Origin: Bacteroidales bacterium
GTDB taxonomy: Bacteria > Bacteroidota > Bacteroidia > Bacteroidales > F082
DNA: 38,716 bases
Reading direction: 5' to 3'
Assembly: GCA_024400455.1 (NCBI GenBank)
Contig: JAKSMU010000019.1
Coordinates: 1-38,716 of the forward strand
Below are positions 1 to 8,869 of the stretch, piece after piece. The notes beneath the pieces were generated by a model. It saw nothing but the letters and a program-made list of their open reading frames with translations, was not told the origin of the DNA and did not search any database. The translations under genes and the position numbers were made by a program. Position 1 is the first letter of the stretch. Each line of letters opens with the position of its first letter.

Positions 1-983
1 TCTAATTTATATTTGCTGACATTCATACCGAACTCGAGGCCACGGCTGCGGACCAATTCTTCAAGTTCCGTAAGTGATTTCTTACCGAAATTGCGGAACT
101 TAAGGAGATCCTGCTTATTGAAGGCGACAAGTTCACCAAGCGTTTCAACTTCAGCATTCTTCAAGCAGTTGAGAGCACGGACTGAGAGGTCCATATCAAC
201 AAGCTTGGTCTTAAGCAGCTGACGCGTGTGCAGAGAAGTTTCATCAAATTCTTCAGTGACTGTCTTTTCGTCTGGGACGAGAGTGATCTTTTCGTCAGAG
301 AACAGCATGAAGTGGAAGATGAGAATCTTTGCAGCTTCTTTCAAAGCTTCTTTTGGGTGGATTGAACCATCGGTGTCGATTTCGATGACGAGTTTTTCGT
401 AGTCAGTCTTTTGCTCAACACGCCAGTTTTCCACTCTGAAGCTCACATTACGGATAGGGGTAAAGATTGAGTCGATAGCGATGGTATCAACTTCTGCACC
501 CATAACCTTGTTTTCGTCTGCAGGAACATAACCTCTGCCCTTGCCGATTGTGATTTCCACATTCAGTTTTACAGAAGGGTCAAGATTGCAAATGACGAGT
601 TCCGGATTGAGAACTTGGAAGTTGGAGAGGAACTTGTTTATGTCGCCAGCGACGAACTGTTCCTGACCGCTGATGGTGACATTGATCTTTTCGTGGTTTT
701 CACCAGCGACTTGTTGTTTGAAACGGACCTGCTTGAAATTCAAGACCATGTCAGCAACATCTTCAATAACGCCATCAATTGAAGCAAACTCATGGCTGAC
801 GCCATCAATGCGGATTGAAGTAATAGCGAAGCCTTCAAGAGAAGACAACAGGATTCTTCTAAGCGCATTACCAATAGTTATACCGAAACCTGGTTCCAGA
901 GGTCTGAACTCGAAAACGCCTTTAGTATCGGTGCTTTCGACCATAATTACCTCATCAGGTTTTTGAAACGCTAATATTGCCAT
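1..983 (-). CDS. rpoA: RNA polymerase alpha subunit (3' end just cut off)
   Basis: Alpha subunit of RNA polymerase: its N-terminal domain dimerises and nucleates beta/beta' assembly, and its C-terminal domain contacts UP elements and activators. 327 codons are visible, ending in SKYKL at the window edge, so only the last few residues are missing. The N-terminal assembly domain has [20 protein letters not shown] near residues 24-43. The helix-hairpin-helix C-terminal domain has LSVRALNCL and [17 protein letters not shown] chose the start at 983 ([12 protein letters not shown]), as in other Bacteroidota RpoA; the downstream Met at 944 would cut a conserved stretch. It lies 33 bp after rpsD and is the last visible gene of the alpha operon; rplQ would be expected next, outside the window. 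Confidence 0.97.
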   Translation of the reverse strand, partial: MAILAFQKPDEVIMVESTDTKGVFEFRPLEPGFGITIGNALRRILLSSLEGFAITSIRIDGVSHEFASIDGVIEDVADMVLNFKQVRFKQQVAGENHEKINVTISGQEQFVAGDINKFLSNFQVLNPELVICNLDPSVKLNVEITIGKGRGYVPADENKVMGAEVDTIAIDSIFTPIRNVSFRVENWRVEQKTDYEKLVIEIDTDGSIHPKEALKEAAKILIFHFMLFSDEKITLVPDEKTVTEEFDETSLHTRQLLKTKLVDMDLSVRALNCLKNAEVETLGELVAFNKQDLLKFRNFGKKSLTELEELVRSRGLEFGMNVSKYKL

Positions 984-1016
984 ATTTTCTTTATTTACCA
1001 GGTTAAAAATCAACAA

Positions 1017-1625
1017 TTACTTAGAATACAATTCGACGATGAGCTGTTCGTTGATATTTTCAGGAATTTCCTCACGTGTAGGATAATTCAAGAACTTACC
1101 ACACATCTTGGCAGCATCCCATTCAAGCCAAGCATGGCTGCTTGTTGAACGGCCTTCTACTGAATTTGTAATGACTTCCAAGCTCTTAGATTTTTCACGG
1201 ACGCCGATAACATCACCAACCTTTGCGAGGTATGAAGGAATGTTAAGAATCTCACCATTTACGGTGATGTGGCGGTGGCTAACGAGCTGACGAGCTGCGT
1301 TACGGGTTGGAGCGATACCAAGACGGTAAACGAGATTGTCAAGACGAGATTCCATAAGCTGCATCAGGATCAAACCTGTGACGCCTTCCTTACGTCTAGC
1401 CAATTCGAAAGTCTTGCGGAATTGCTTTTCCAAAACGCCGTATGTATATTTAGCCTTTTGCTTTTCCTTCAGCTGGGTGCCATATTCAGAGACTTTCTTT
1501 CTTCTTGCAGCAGCACCATGCATCCCTGGAGGATAATTTCTCTTTTCGAAGTACTTGTCTGAACCAAAGATAGGTTCACCGAACTTACGAGCTATTTTCG
1601 TTTTAGGACCTGTATATCTAGCCAT
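1017..1625 (-). CDS. rpsD: 30S ribosomal protein S4 (uS4)
   Basis: Primary 16S rRNA binder that nucleates 30S body assembly and contributes to decoding fidelity; in many bacteria it represses its own operon. 202 aa, the usual length. The N-terminal region ([17 protein letters not shown]) has no zinc cysteines, so this is the zinc-free form. The S4 RNA-binding domain starts near residue 92 ([33 protein letters not shown]). It lies 27 bp after rpsK and 33 bp before rpoA. The gap to rpsK is too short for a separate structured S4-binding leader, so any autogenous control would have to act elsewhere in the transcript. Confidence 0.97.
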   Translation of the reverse strand: MARYTGPKTKIARKFGEPIFGSDKYFEKRNYPPGMHGAAARRKKVSEYGTQLKEKQKAKYTYGVLEKQFRKTFELARRKEGVTGLILMQLMESRLDNLVYRLGIAPTRNAARQLVSHRHITVNGEILNIPSYLAKVGDVIGVREKSKSLEVITNSVEGRSTSSHAWLEWDAAKMCGKFLNYPTREEIPENINEQLIVELYSK

Positions 1626-1652
1626 AATTCAAATTTTTTAATTGTTCAACTA

Positions 1653-2042
1653 TTATACTCTTCTACGTTTTGGAGGACGGCAACCGTTGTGTGGCAATGG
1701 AGTGACGTCGATGATTTCAGTCACTTCAACACCCATTGAGTGGATGGCACGGATTGCAGATTCACGTCCTGCACCAGGTCCCTTAACATAAACTTTAACT
1801 TTACGTAATCCCAAGTCATAGGCAGTCTTAGCGCATTCTTCAGCGGCCATTTGTGCAGCGTATGGGGTGTTCTTCTTCGAACCCTTGAAACCCATCTTGC
1901 CAGCTGATGCCCAAGAGATGACTTGTCCTTCATTGTTAGTCAAAGAAATGATAATGTTATTGAAAGAAGCCTTAACGAAAGCCATGCCCGTTGCTTCAAT
2001 CTTAACAACACGTTTCTTAGTTACTTTATTGGTCTTTGCCAT
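1653..2042 (-). CDS. rpsK: 30S ribosomal protein S11 (uS11)
   Basis: Protein of the 30S platform that contacts 16S rRNA near the mRNA exit and E site. 129 aa, family-typical, ending in the conserved [11 protein letters not shown] tail; the central [12 protein letters not shown] segment is also diagnostic. The basic N-terminus ([14 protein letters not shown]) is typical of the family. It follows rpsM by 48 bp. Three perfect tandem copies of an 8-bp unit (ATTACAAA on the coding strand) run directly into the start codon, replacing any ordinary ribosome-binding sequence; see the repeat entry. There is no frameshift, and the start at 2042 is the only plausible one. Confidence 0.97.
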   Translation of the reverse strand: MAKTNKVTKKRVVKIEATGMAFVKASFNNIIISLTNNEGQVISWASAGKMGFKGSKKNTPYAAQMAAEECAKTAYDLGLRKVKVYVKGPGAGRESAIRAIHSMGVEVTEIIDVTPLPHNGCRPPKRRRV

Positions 2043-2065
2043 TTTGTAATTTTGTAATTTTGTAA
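2042..2065 (-). repeat. Three tandem 8-bp repeats abutting the rpsK start codon
   Basis: Seen directly: on the plus strand TTTTGTAA occurs three times in a row at 2042-2049, 2050-2057 and 2058-2065. Read on the coding strand this is an ATTACAAA-type repeat running straight into ATG. It occupies the translation-initiation region of rpsK. A unit of 8 bp is not a multiple of three, but it lies outside the coding region, so a copy-number change would alter spacing and A/T content upstream of the start, not the frame. Confidence 0.9.
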
Positions 2066-2090
2066 TTAAATATGATCCAACTACCTAATA

Positions 2091-2468
2091 TTACTTAGTA
2101 GCTTTCTTCTTGTTAGCAACAGTCTTCTTACGGCCCTTACGGGTACGTGCGTTGTTCTTTGTGCTCTGTCCGCGGACTGGCAGACCTGCACGATGACGGA
2201 CACCTCTGTAGCAACCGATATCCATCAAACGCTTAATGTTCATCTGAACTTCACCGCGAAGTTCACCTTCGGTCTTGTACTGTTCAGCAATGATATTACG
2301 AACAGTGTTCTGTTCTTCGTCGGTCCAATCCTGAACTTTCTTGCTTGGTTCAACACCAGCCTTCATCAGGATTTCCTTCGACAAAGATCTTCCGATACCG
2401 TAAATGTAGGTTAAAGAGATTTCTCCAGCTTTATTGCTCGGGATATCTACACCAGCGATTCTTGCCAT
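2091..2468 (-). CDS. rpsM: 30S ribosomal protein S13 (uS13)
   Basis: Protein of the 30S head that contacts the P-site tRNA and forms bridges to the 50S subunit. 125 aa, typical for the phylum. Starts [19 protein letters not shown]; the helix-two-turns-helix region contains [15 protein letters not shown]. The C-terminal basic tail, which reaches the tRNA anticodon arm, is seen from [13 protein letters not shown] through repeated Lys/Arg to the end. It lies 35 bp downstream of rpmJ in the same transcript. Confidence 0.97.
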   Translation of the reverse strand: MARIAGVDIPSNKAGEISLTYIYGIGRSLSKEILMKAGVEPSKKVQDWTDEEQNTVRNIIAEQYKTEGELRGEVQMNIKRLMDIGCYRGVRHRAGLPVRGQSTKNNARTRKGRKKTVANKKKATK

Positions 2469-2503
2469 ATTATCTTAATGCTTAAATTTATAATTCAACT
2501 CGA

Positions 2504-2620
2504 TTAACCCTGACGCTGATTTTCCTTAGGGTTCTTCTTATTAATAACGTACACTCTGCCCTTGCGCTTCACAATGATGCAGTCAGCAGATCTCTTCTTT
2601 ACAGATGCTTGAACTTTCAT
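2504..2620 (-). CDS. rpmJ: 50S ribosomal protein L36 (bL36)
   Basis: Smallest 50S protein, bound to 23S rRNA near the base of the L7/L12 stalk. 38 codons reading [20 protein letters not shown], then a [12 protein letters not shown] segment ending NQRQG. Only one Cys is present (residue 14), so the CCCH zinc ribbon of zinc-type L36 is missing; this is the zinc-independent C-minus form common in Bacteroidota. It sits between infA (26 bp) and rpsM (35 bp), its normal place in the phylum. Confidence 0.95.
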   Translation of the reverse strand: MKVQASVKKRSADCIIVKRKGRVYVINKKNPKENQRQG

Positions 2621-2646
2621 ATTTATTCTTTATTAATTGTTCGCGA

Positions 2647-2868
2647 TTAACTCTTGTATCGGAATGTGATACGGCCCTTAGTCAAATCGTAAGGAGACAT
2701 CTCAACCTTGACTTTGTCACCAGGCAATATCTTAATGTAGTGCATACGCATCTTGCCGGAAATGGTGGCTATGATGACCAGACCGTTTTCCAGTTCAACA
2801 CGGAACATGGCATTGCCCAATGCTTCGACAACGGTGCCTTCCTGTTCTATTGACATTTGTTTTACCAT
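2647..2868 (-). CDS. infA: Translation initiation factor IF-1
   Basis: Binds the 30S A site during initiation and assists IF-2 and IF-3. 73 aa, a single S1-type OB fold spanning essentially the whole protein: [20 protein letters not shown], then [26 protein letters not shown] and GRITFRYKS. The start [11 protein letters not shown] aligns with the usual MAKQxxIEQ opening; the internal Met at residue 5 is less likely. The stretch [15 protein letters not shown] differs from the common NGHEITAHISGKMR, losing the usual His. It is the first gene after the 245-bp break and probably has its own promoter at 2951-2958. Confidence 0.95.
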   Translation of the reverse strand: MVKQMSIEQEGTVVEALGNAMFRVELENGLVIIATISGKMRMHYIKILPGDKVKVEMSPYDLTKGRITFRYKS

Positions 2869-2950
2869 ACGCTATTCTTCTACTTTCTTTTTTTATTTAA
2901 AACACTGACAACGAGCTTAAAACGCTATTGCCACACTATATTTCGGGCGG

Positions 2951-2958
2951 CAAAGGTA
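2951..2958 (-). promoter_or_regulatory. Bacteroidota-type -7 box upstream of infA
   Basis: The coding-strand sequence is TACCTTTG, a perfect TAnnTTTG -7 element, about 83 bp before the infA start. No clear TTTG was found 19 bp upstream, so the -33 half is weak. Its position in the only large gap of the operon suggests that infA-rpmJ-rpsM-rpsK-rpsD-rpoA can be transcribed separately from the genes ending in secY. Confidence 0.6.
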
Positions 2959-3044
2959 GTAATTCTTTTCCAAACAGAGGACTTTTTTTCAATAATTTTC
3001 AAAAATGCTGCTGTCTGATAAGGTTTTACCTAAGATTCAGGAGA

Positions 3045-3102
3045 CCTCTGTTTCAACAAAAGAAGCAGAGGCTTCCCGAATTATAGCGGGGCTCGAAGCC
3101 CG
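3045..3102 (-). other. Two stem-loops in the secY-infA gap
   Basis: On the transcribed strand a stem GGGCT/AGCCC with a 3-nt loop (3089-3101) is followed by CCTCTG/CAGAGG with a 15-nt loop (3045-3071), just after the secY stop. Neither is followed by a U-run, so neither is a convincing intrinsic terminator. They could be processing or 3'-end protection structures. The rest of the gap (2869-3113) holds the promoter and an A/T-rich leader, and no gene. Confidence 0.5.
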
Positions 3103-3113
3103 AAGTTCAATTA

Positions 3114-4466
3114 TTACATTCTGCCTACACGCCCCTTGATACGACCTGACTTGGTAAGACCATCGTAGTGACGCATCAAAAGGTGGCTTTCGATTTGTTG
3201 CAATGTGTCGAGGACAACGCCCACAAGAATCAACAGTGAGGTACCGCCATAGAAGTGCGAGAATGACGAGCTAACACCCATGAGGGAAACGATAGCAGGC
3301 ATGATAGCCACGATGGCGAGGAAGATTGATCCTGGCAACGTGATTCTTGACATGATGTTGTCAAGATATTCGGCTGTCTTCTTACCAGGCTTAACACCAG
3401 GAATGAAACCGCCATTCTTCTTGATATCTTCAGCCATCTGGTTGCAGTTGATGGTAACTGCCGTATAGAAATACGTGAAGGCGATGATGAGGATGAAGAA
3501 CACGAAGTTGTACCAAAAACCATTGACATTAGTGAAAGCAGCTGCAAATCCAGTCAAGCTTTCGGTCTGTCTGAAACCGGCAATGGTGATAGGCAGGAAC
3601 ATGATAGCCTGAGCAAAGATGATAGGCATAACGCCAGCAGCATTCACTTTCAGCGGGATGTACTGACGGACGCCGCCATACTGACGGTTACCGACGACAC
3701 GCTTAGCATACTGTACCGGAATCTTTCTAGTGCCTTGTACGAGAGCGATGGTGCCGATCATGACGAAGAACAGGACAATCAATTCAATTACGAGAACCAA
3801 GAGACCTGTACCGCCTTGAGCGAAACGAGCAGCGCATTCACCTACGAAAGCACCGGGCAGACGGGCTATGATACCGATCATGATAATCAGAGAGATACCA
3901 TTACCAATACCCTTGTCCGTGATCTTTTCACCAAGCCACATGATAAACAAGGTGCCGGCAATAAGAAGGACTACTGATGAGAACCAGAAGAAGAAACCTG
4001 GAGTAGACACATAAGGATCGAAAGGCGTCACGGCTTCATTTGGAAGCTGAACCAAGACGTTCTTGATGTAACCTGGAGCCTGAACGATAACGATCACGAC
4101 AGTCAGGTAACGCATAATCTGGTTCATCTTCTTACGGCCGCTTTCACCTTCCTTCTGCAAGCGTTGGAAGTACGGGACAGCCATGCCGAGCAGTTGGATG
4201 ATGATGGACGCTGTAATGTAAGGCATGATGCCCAATGCGAAGATAGAAGCATTACCGAAAGCACCACCGGAGAACATGTTGAGCAATCCGAGAAGGCCTT
4301 GGCTACTGCTATTCTGCAACGCAGACAGTTTGTTCGGGTCGACGCCAGGAATGACGACGAACGAACCGAAGCGGTAGATTAAGATGATGAGCAGCGTAAA
4401 CAGTATGCGTTTACGAAGTTCTTCGATCTTAAAGATGTTCCTTATAGTTTCTATAAATCTATTCAT
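3114..4466 (-). CDS. secY: Protein translocase subunit SecY
   Basis: Channel-forming subunit of the SecYEG translocon in the inner membrane, which exports unfolded proteins and inserts membrane proteins. 450 aa, usual length, with about ten hydrophobic segments; TM1 is in RILFTLLIILIYRFGSFVVI. The plug region (FSGGAFGNASIFALGIMPYI) is near residues 65-85. The cytosolic loops carry the SecA/ribosome-binding motifs (QGTRKIPVQYAKR). The C-terminus is GRIKGRVGRM. It begins 6 bp after rplO, as is standard in the spc operon. The gene normally following it, map, is absent here. Confidence 0.97.
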   Translation of the reverse strand: MNRFIETIRNIFKIEELRKRILFTLLIILIYRFGSFVVIPGVDPNKLSALQNSSSQGLLGLLNMFSGGAFGNASIFALGIMPYITASIIIQLLGMAVPYFQRLQKEGESGRKKMNQIMRYLTVVIVIVQAPGYIKNVLVQLPNEAVTPFDPYVSTPGFFFWFSSVVLLIAGTLFIMWLGEKITDKGIGNGISLIIMIGIIARLPGAFVGECAARFAQGGTGLLVLVIELIVLFFVMIGTIALVQGTRKIPVQYAKRVVGNRQYGGVRQYIPLKVNAAGVMPIIFAQAIMFLPITIAGFRQTESLTGFAAAFTNVNGFWYNFVFFILIIAFTYFYTAVTINCNQMAEDIKKNGGFIPGVKPGKKTAEYLDNIMSRITLPGSIFLAIVAIMPAIVSLMGVSSSFSHFYGGTSLLILVGVVLDTLQQIESHLLMRHYDGLTKSGRIKGRVGRM

Positions 4467-4472
4467 CGCGAA

Positions 4473-4916
4473 TTAGTATTTTTCGCAAGTTCCGCCGGCG
4501 GCTTCGATAGCCTGCTGGGCCTTAGCGGAAAATGCGTGTGCTTTAACTTCTAATTTTGCAGTCAGTTCACCACGGCCAAGAATCTTGACGAGTTCTTTCT
4601 TGTGAGTGATACCTTTTTCGACAAGCACTTCAGGAGTGATCACTGAAACGCCGTTTTCAGCAAGTTTCTGCAAAGTTGAGAGGTTAACCGGGCAATACTC
4701 CACGCGATTCAGGTTTTTGAAACCGAACTTAGGAACCAAACGGACGAGAGGCATTTGACCGCCTTGGAAGCCAATCTTGTTCTTAGCGCCAGAGCGTGCC
4801 TGAGCACCCTTATGACCACGTGTAGATGTGCCACCTTTTCCCGAACCTTGGCCACGGCCTTTTCTTGTCTTGTTCTTTACAGAACCTTTTGCTGGTTTGA
4901 GATTACTTAAATCCAT
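4473..4916 (-). CDS. rplO: 50S ribosomal protein L15 (uL15)
   Basis: Late-assembling 50S protein that bridges several 23S rRNA domains. 147 aa. Starts MDLSNLKPAKGSVKNKTRKG followed by the family-diagnostic Gly/Arg-rich extension with GRGQGSGKGGTSTRGHKGAQ, an unstructured arm that threads into rRNA. The globular C-terminal part has VLVEKGITHKKELVKILGRGEL and ends TCEKY. It lies 29 bp after rpmD and 6 bp before secY. Confidence 0.97.
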   Translation of the reverse strand: MDLSNLKPAKGSVKNKTRKGRGQGSGKGGTSTRGHKGAQARSGAKNKIGFQGGQMPLVRLVPKFGFKNLNRVEYCPVNLSTLQKLAENGVSVITPEVLVEKGITHKKELVKILGRGELTAKLEVKAHAFSAKAQQAIEAAGGTCEKY

Positions 4917-4945
4917 AATATTGCAGATTTGATTAAGTTCAACAA

Positions 4946-5128
4946 TTAAATTTCTTCGATCTTAAGAAGGTGAGCTACCTTGTTCACCATACCGGCCAGG
5001 CAAGGGTTGTCCATGTCAATTTCTGCTGACTGGTGCATCTTTCTCAGACCGAGTGATTTCAATGTGTCCTTCTGATCTTGTGGTCTTCCGATACCACTTC
5101 TGATTTGGGTGATTCTTACTTTTTTCAT
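4946..5128 (-). CDS. rpmD: 50S ribosomal protein L30 (uL30)
   Basis: Small 50S protein bound to 23S rRNA domain II. 60 aa with a single ferredoxin-like L30 fold: [20 protein letters not shown], then [20 protein letters not shown] and the final [14 protein letters not shown]. Length and motif order match bacterial L30. It is located between rpsE (12 bp) and rplO (29 bp), its conserved position in the spc operon. Confidence 0.96.
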   Translation of the reverse strand: MKKVRITQIRSGIGRPQDQKDTLKSLGLRKMHQSAEIDMDNPCLAGMVNKVAHLLKIEEI

Positions 5129-5140
5129 CTTTCAAAAGTT

Positions 5141-5659
5141 TTATCCGTTAAACACAGTATCCAAATCCACACCTCTCAGTTGAGCGACGGTATAAGCATC
5201 GCGCATTCTTGTGAGAGCATCGAATGTAGCCTTAACCACTGAGTGAGGGTTTGAAGAACCTTTTGACTTAGCCATCACGTTCTTCACGCCGACACTTTCG
5301 AGCACGGCACGCATAGCACCACCTGCGATGACACCGGTACCAGGAGTAGCTGGCTGGATGTAAACGTAAGCGCCGCTATATTTGCCATACTGTTCGTGAG
5401 GCAGTGTACCATTCAGTACAGGAACCTTGACGAGGTTTTTCTTTGCATCGTCAACACCCTTCTGGATGGCAGCAGTAGCTTCCTTAGCCTTACCGAGGCC
5501 GTAACCGACGACGCCATTCTCATTGCCAACGACAACCAAAGCAGCAAATGTGAAAGTACGACCACCCTTTGTCACCTTAGTGACGCGGTTGATGCTAACG
5601 AGACGTTCTTTGAACTCAATTTCGCTAGATTTTACTCTTTTTACGTTAACTTCTGCCAT
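5141..5659 (-). CDS. rpsE: 30S ribosomal protein S5 (uS5)
   Basis: 30S protein at the mRNA entry channel, involved in decoding accuracy and helicase activity. 172 aa. The N-terminal double-stranded-RNA-binding fold spans about residues 15-80 ([37 protein letters not shown]). The C-terminal ribosomal S5 fold follows, with [21 protein letters not shown] and [16 protein letters not shown]. The loop VTKGGRTF carries no deletion that would suggest spectinomycin resistance. It lies 5 bp after rplR and 12 bp before rpmD. Confidence 0.97.
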   Translation of the reverse strand: MAEVNVKRVKSSEIEFKERLVSINRVTKVTKGGRTFTFAALVVVGNENGVVGYGLGKAKEATAAIQKGVDDAKKNLVKVPVLNGTLPHEQYGKYSGAYVYIQPATPGTGVIAGGAMRAVLESVGVKNVMAKSKGSSNPHSVVKATFDALTRMRDAYTVAQLRGVDLDTVFNG

Positions 5660-5664
5660 AACAA

Positions 5665-6021
5665 TTAGAATTTTAATCCTCCATTACGAGCGCCGTCTGC
5701 TAAAGACTTAACTCTACCATGATACAAATAACCATTACGGTCGAACACGACGGTTTCGATGCCGGCTGCCTTAGCTTTTTCAGCGATCAGGGCGCCAACC
5801 TTAGCGGCCTGTTCGATCTTCGTAATCTTTTCATTTTCGATGCCATTCTCGCGTGAGCTGGCTGCAGCCAAAGTCTTGCCGACTTCATCGTCAATCAGCT
5901 GCACATAGATTTGCTTGTTGCTTCTGAAGACAGACATACGTGGACGAGCAGCAGTACCAGAGATTTTCTTTCTGATGCTCTTCTTGATGATTTGTCTTCT
6001 TTCTTCTTTAGTTTTTGCCAT
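5665..6021 (-). CDS. rplR: 50S ribosomal protein L18 (uL18)
   Basis: Binds 5S rRNA together with L5 and L25 and docks it in the central protuberance. 118 aa. The basic N-terminus has [36 protein letters not shown], typical of L18. The C-terminus carries [22 protein letters not shown] followed by NGGLKF, the conserved ending. It lies 22 bp after rplF and 5 bp before rpsE. Confidence 0.96.
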   Translation of the reverse strand: MAKTKEERRQIIKKSIRKKISGTAARPRMSVFRSNKQIYVQLIDDEVGKTLAAASSRENGIENEKITKIEQAAKVGALIAEKAKAAGIETVVFDRNGYLYHGRVKSLADGARNGGLKF

Positions 6022-6043
6022 TTTCTTACTGAGGTATTAATGA

Positions 6044-6601
6044 TTACTTACCAGCAGCTTTACCTGCCTTACGTCTCAGGACTTCGCCTTCGAACTTGAT
6101 ACCCTTACCCTTATAAGGTTCAGGCTCACGCATTGAACGGATCTTTGCGGCCACCTGACCAAGAAGTTGTTTGTCGTATGAACGCATCTTCAAAATAGGA
6201 TTCTTACCTCTTTCGTTGATGGTTTCAATTTTAATCTCTGCTGGCATCTCGAAGAAGATGTTGTGAGAGAAACCAAGACCTAATTCAAGGATTTGTCCCT
6301 TAGCTTCAGCCTTATAACCGACGCCGACAAATTCCTGAACGGTTTCAAAACCTTCGCTTACACCTTTGACCATGTTGGCGATCAAAGCGCGATAGAGTCC
6401 ATGCTTTGAGCCAGCTTCAGCAACTGCTTCGTTTAGCTTGACATGGATCTGGTCGCCTTCGATTTCGAGGATGACATGATCGTAGAATTTTTGTGAAAGT
6501 TCACCGAGTTTACCTTTAACTGTGATGACCTGAGCATCATTGTCGATGTTTACTGTAACGCCAGCCGGGATGGCGATAGGCAATTTACCAATACGTGACA
6601 T
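6044..6601 (-). CDS. rplF: 50S ribosomal protein L6 (uL6)
   Basis: 50S protein with two homologous L6 domains, next to the sarcin-ricin loop and stalk base where EF-G acts. 185 aa. Starts MSRIGKLPIAIPAGVTVNID. The second domain has FVGVGYKAEAKGQILELGLG and the diagnostic C-terminal EPYKGKGIKFEGEVLRRKAGK. It lies 23 bp after rpsH and 22 bp before rplR. Nothing about the length or ends suggests truncation. Confidence 0.97.
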   Translation of the reverse strand: MSRIGKLPIAIPAGVTVNIDNDAQVITVKGKLGELSQKFYDHVILEIEGDQIHVKLNEAVAEAGSKHGLYRALIANMVKGVSEGFETVQEFVGVGYKAEAKGQILELGLGFSHNIFFEMPAEIKIETINERGKNPILKMRSYDKQLLGQVAAKIRSMREPEPYKGKGIKFEGEVLRRKAGKAAGK

Positions 6602-6624
6602 ATTCTCTATCTCCTTTCCTTAAA

Positions 6625-7029
6625 TTAGCTAACGTAACACAAAACTTCGCCACCGATGTGAAGCTTACGGGCTTCCTTGTCAGTCATAACACCCTGAGAA
6701 GTGGAAATGATGGCAATACCGAGGCCATTCATCACTCTTGGGAGGTTTTCGCTGTCTGCATATTTTCTCAAGCCAGGACGTGAAATACGGTCGATGGTTG
6801 TGATTGCAGGCTCTTTTGTCACAGGATGATACTTAAGAGCGATCTTAATGACATTCTGTGATTTCTTTTCACCTTCTTCAAACTTATAGTTGAGGATGTA
6901 ACCCTTTTCGAAAAGGATCTGGGTCATAGCCTTCTTAATGTTTGAAGCTGGGATTTCAACAATTCTATGCTTTGCACTGACAGCATTGCGAATGCGTGTC
7001 AAATAATCTGCTATAGGGTCTGTATTCAT
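6625..7029 (-). CDS. rpsH: 30S ribosomal protein S8 (uS8)
   Basis: Primary 16S rRNA binder (helix 21) needed for platform assembly, and the translational repressor of the spc operon in enterobacteria. 134 aa. Starts [20 protein letters not shown], the conserved S8 opening, and ends with the diagnostic [18 protein letters not shown], then GGEVLCYVS. It lies 21 bp after rpsN. No spc-type S8-binding element was checked in the rplE leader, and the intergenic gaps there are only 1-3 bp. Confidence 0.97.
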   Translation of the reverse strand: MNTDPIADYLTRIRNAVSAKHRIVEIPASNIKKAMTQILFEKGYILNYKFEEGEKKSQNVIKIALKYHPVTKEPAITTIDRISRPGLRKYADSENLPRVMNGLGIAIISTSQGVMTDKEARKLHIGGEVLCYVS

Positions 7030-7050
7030 CTTTAATCTAATCTTAAATGT

Positions 7051-7320
7051 TTACCAACTAGCTTTCTTAACGCCTGGGATCAAGCCTTTCAGTGCCATTT
7101 CACGGAAATTGATACGTGAGATGCCGAACTGTCTCATATAGCCTTTTGGACGGCCAGTGAGTTGGCAACGATTGTGCAAACGGACTGGAGAAGCGTTCTT
7201 AGGCAGTTTCTGCAAAGCTTCATAATCGCCAGCTTCCTTCAAGGCTGCACGCTTAGCGGCATATTTGGCCACCATTTGTGCTCTTTTGCGCTCACGCGCT
7301 TTCATTGACTCTTTTGCCAT
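7051..7320 (-). CDS. rpsN: 30S ribosomal protein S14 (uS14), zinc-free form
   Basis: 30S head protein next to S3 and S10. 89 aa, the long form without zinc: the C-terminal region [20 protein letters not shown] retains only one of the four Cys of the zinc-type protein. The ending [18 protein letters not shown] is typical. It starts 3 bp after the rplE stop and ends 21 bp before rpsH. This is the standard spc-operon copy, and no zinc-regulated duplicate lies in the window. Confidence 0.97.
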   Translation of the reverse strand: MAKESMKARERKRAQMVAKYAAKRAALKEAGDYEALQKLPKNASPVRLHNRCQLTGRPKGYMRQFGISRINFREMALKGLIPGVKKASW

Positions 7321-7323
7321 GGT

Positions 7324-7881
7324 TTACTTTTTTTGATTTTTAAAAGGAAGACCGAATTTTTTCAACAAAGCCAAAGCCTCTTGGTCAGTATTGGCTGAAG
7401 TGACGAAGGTGATGTTCATACCATTGAGGCGGTTGATCTTCTCGATATCGATTTCCGGGAAGATAATCTGTTCAGTGATACCGAAGCTGTAGTTACCGCG
7501 GCCATCAAAACCTTTGTCATTGATACCCCTGAAGTCACGGACACGTGGAAGTGCTACGCAGACTAAACGTTCGAGAAATTCGTACATTCTGTCACCGCGC
7601 AGAGTTACGTGCACGCCAATCGGGTTGCCACGACGCAGTTTGAAGTTACTGACATCGTGCTTAGAAATAGTCGGTACGGCTTTCTGACCGGTGATAGCTG
7701 TCATTTCCTCTACACCATAGTCAATCAGTTTCTTATCGGCCAAAGCTGCGCCGATACCCTGATTAAGTGAAATTTTCAAAAGCCGTGGAACCTGCATCAC
7801 TGATTTATAGTGGAATTCTTCCATCAATGCAGGCACGATTTCACTCTTGTATTGTCCTCTAAGTCTGGGTTGATAGTTCAT
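7324..7881 (-). CDS. rplE: 50S ribosomal protein L5 (uL5)
   Basis: Binds 5S rRNA and contacts the P-site tRNA and S13 in bridge B1b. 185 aa. Starts [20 protein letters not shown]. Conserved motifs include [38 protein letters not shown] and [20 protein letters not shown], followed by [13 protein letters not shown]. It is separated by one base from rplX and 3 bp from rpsN, so these three genes are probably translationally coupled. Confidence 0.97.
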   Translation of the reverse strand: MNYQPRLRGQYKSEIVPALMEEFHYKSVMQVPRLLKISLNQGIGAALADKKLIDYGVEEMTAITGQKAVPTISKHDVSNFKLRRGNPIGVHVTLRGDRMYEFLERLVCVALPRVRDFRGINDKGFDGRGNYSFGITEQIIFPEIDIEKINRLNGMNITFVTSANTDQEALALLKKFGLPFKNQKK

Positions 7882-7882
7882 A

Positions 7883-8200
7883 TTACTTTATGATTTCGCC
7901 TGTTTTCTTTGAATAACGGACTGATTTGCCGTTTTCGTCTTTCTTACGGCCAATTCTGGTAGGTTTGCCGCTCTTGTCGACAACCATCAGGTTGGAGATG
8001 TGGATAGGGGCTTCCTGTTTGATGATGCCACCTTGTGGATGTTCAGTGTTAGGGCGTGTGTGCTTAGAAATGATTCTGACGCCTTCGACGACAGCTCTAT
8101 TCTTTTCGACATCGACGCTCATAACTTTACCCTGTTTGCCTTTGTCATTGCCTGAAAGGACCAAAACAGTGTCGCCTTTCTTTACATGTAATTTACTCAT
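7883..8200 (-). CDS. rplX: 50S ribosomal protein L24 (uL24)
   Basis: Early assembly initiator of the 50S subunit near the polypeptide exit. 105 aa with an N-terminal KOW motif ([20 protein letters not shown], residues 5-24) followed by [17 protein letters not shown] and the basic C-terminal half. Located 19 bp after rplN; its stop is one base before the rplE start. Confidence 0.97.
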   Translation of the reverse strand: MSKLHVKKGDTVLVLSGNDKGKQGKVMSVDVEKNRAVVEGVRIISKHTRPNTEHPQGGIIKQEAPIHISNLMVVDKSGKPTRIGRKKDENGKSVRYSKKTGEIIK

Positions 8201-8219
8201 AGTTGATTCGAATTTTTAA

Positions 8220-8588
8220 TTACAATACTTCTGGAGCGAGCGAAACTATTTTCATGAAATTCTTTTCACGCAACTCTCTGGCAACTGGTCCAAAGATACG
8301 TGTACCGACGAGTTCACCGGCTTGGTTCAGAAGAACGCAAGCATTGTCGTCGAAGCGGATGTAAGAACCATCAGCGCGACGGGTTTCCTTCTTGGTACGG
8401 ACTACAACTGCCTTTGAGACGGTACCTTTCTTGACGTTACCGCTCGGGAGGGCGCTTTTTACGGTGACCACGATGATGTCGCCAGTATGGGCGAAACGCT
8501 TTCTGGTGCCACCTAACACTCTGATGCAAAGAACTTCCTTAGCACCACTATTGTCAGCTACTGCAAGTCTGGTTTCCTGTTGTATCAT
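8220..8588 (-). CDS. rplN: 50S ribosomal protein L14 (uL14)
   Basis: Five-stranded beta-barrel protein on the subunit interface, forming bridges with 16S rRNA; also the docking site of the silencing factor RsfS. 122 aa, the usual length. Starts [20 protein letters not shown], the near-invariant opening; [19 protein letters not shown] and the final [12 protein letters not shown] are also diagnostic. It lies one base after the rpsQ stop, suggesting coupled translation. Confidence 0.98.
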   Translation of the reverse strand: MIQQETRLAVADNSGAKEVLCIRVLGGTRKRFAHTGDIIVVTVKSALPSGNVKKGTVSKAVVVRTKKETRRADGSYIRFDDNACVLLNQAGELVGTRIFGPVARELREKNFMKIVSLAPEVL

Positions 8589-8589
8589 A

Positions 8590-8850
8590 TTACTTAGCCC
8601 TTTCGATAATTTCTACTAATCTCCAATGTTTATGTCTGCTCAACGGACGGGTTTCCATGATGCGCACGGTATCACCGATGTTGCAGTCATTCTTCTCGTC
8701 ATGAGCCATGAAACGGCTGGTCTTCTTAATGAATTTGCCGTAAATAGGGTGCTTTTCGCGACGTTCGATCTCCACGACGATGGATTTGTCCATCTTGTTG
8801 CTGACAACCACGCCGATTCTTTCTTTTCTAAGATTTCTTGTAAGTTCCAT
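8590..8850 (-). CDS. rpsQ: 30S ribosomal protein S17 (uS17)
   Basis: Primary 16S rRNA binder of the 30S body with an OB fold. 86 aa. Starts [20 protein letters not shown]; the conserved motif [20 protein letters not shown] is followed by [21 protein letters not shown], the S17 signature. Located between rpmC (19 bp) and rplN (1 bp). Confidence 0.97.
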   Translation of the reverse strand: MELTRNLRKERIGVVVSNKMDKSIVVEIERREKHPIYGKFIKKTSRFMAHDEKNDCNIGDTVRIMETRPLSRHKHWRLVEIIERAK

Positions 8851-8869
8851 AGTATCAATCGTCGTTTAA

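Noticed and set aside
3088..3102. GGGCT/AGCCC hairpin after secY as an intrinsic terminator
   Set aside because: No U-run follows on the transcribed strand, so it is listed only as a stem-loop.
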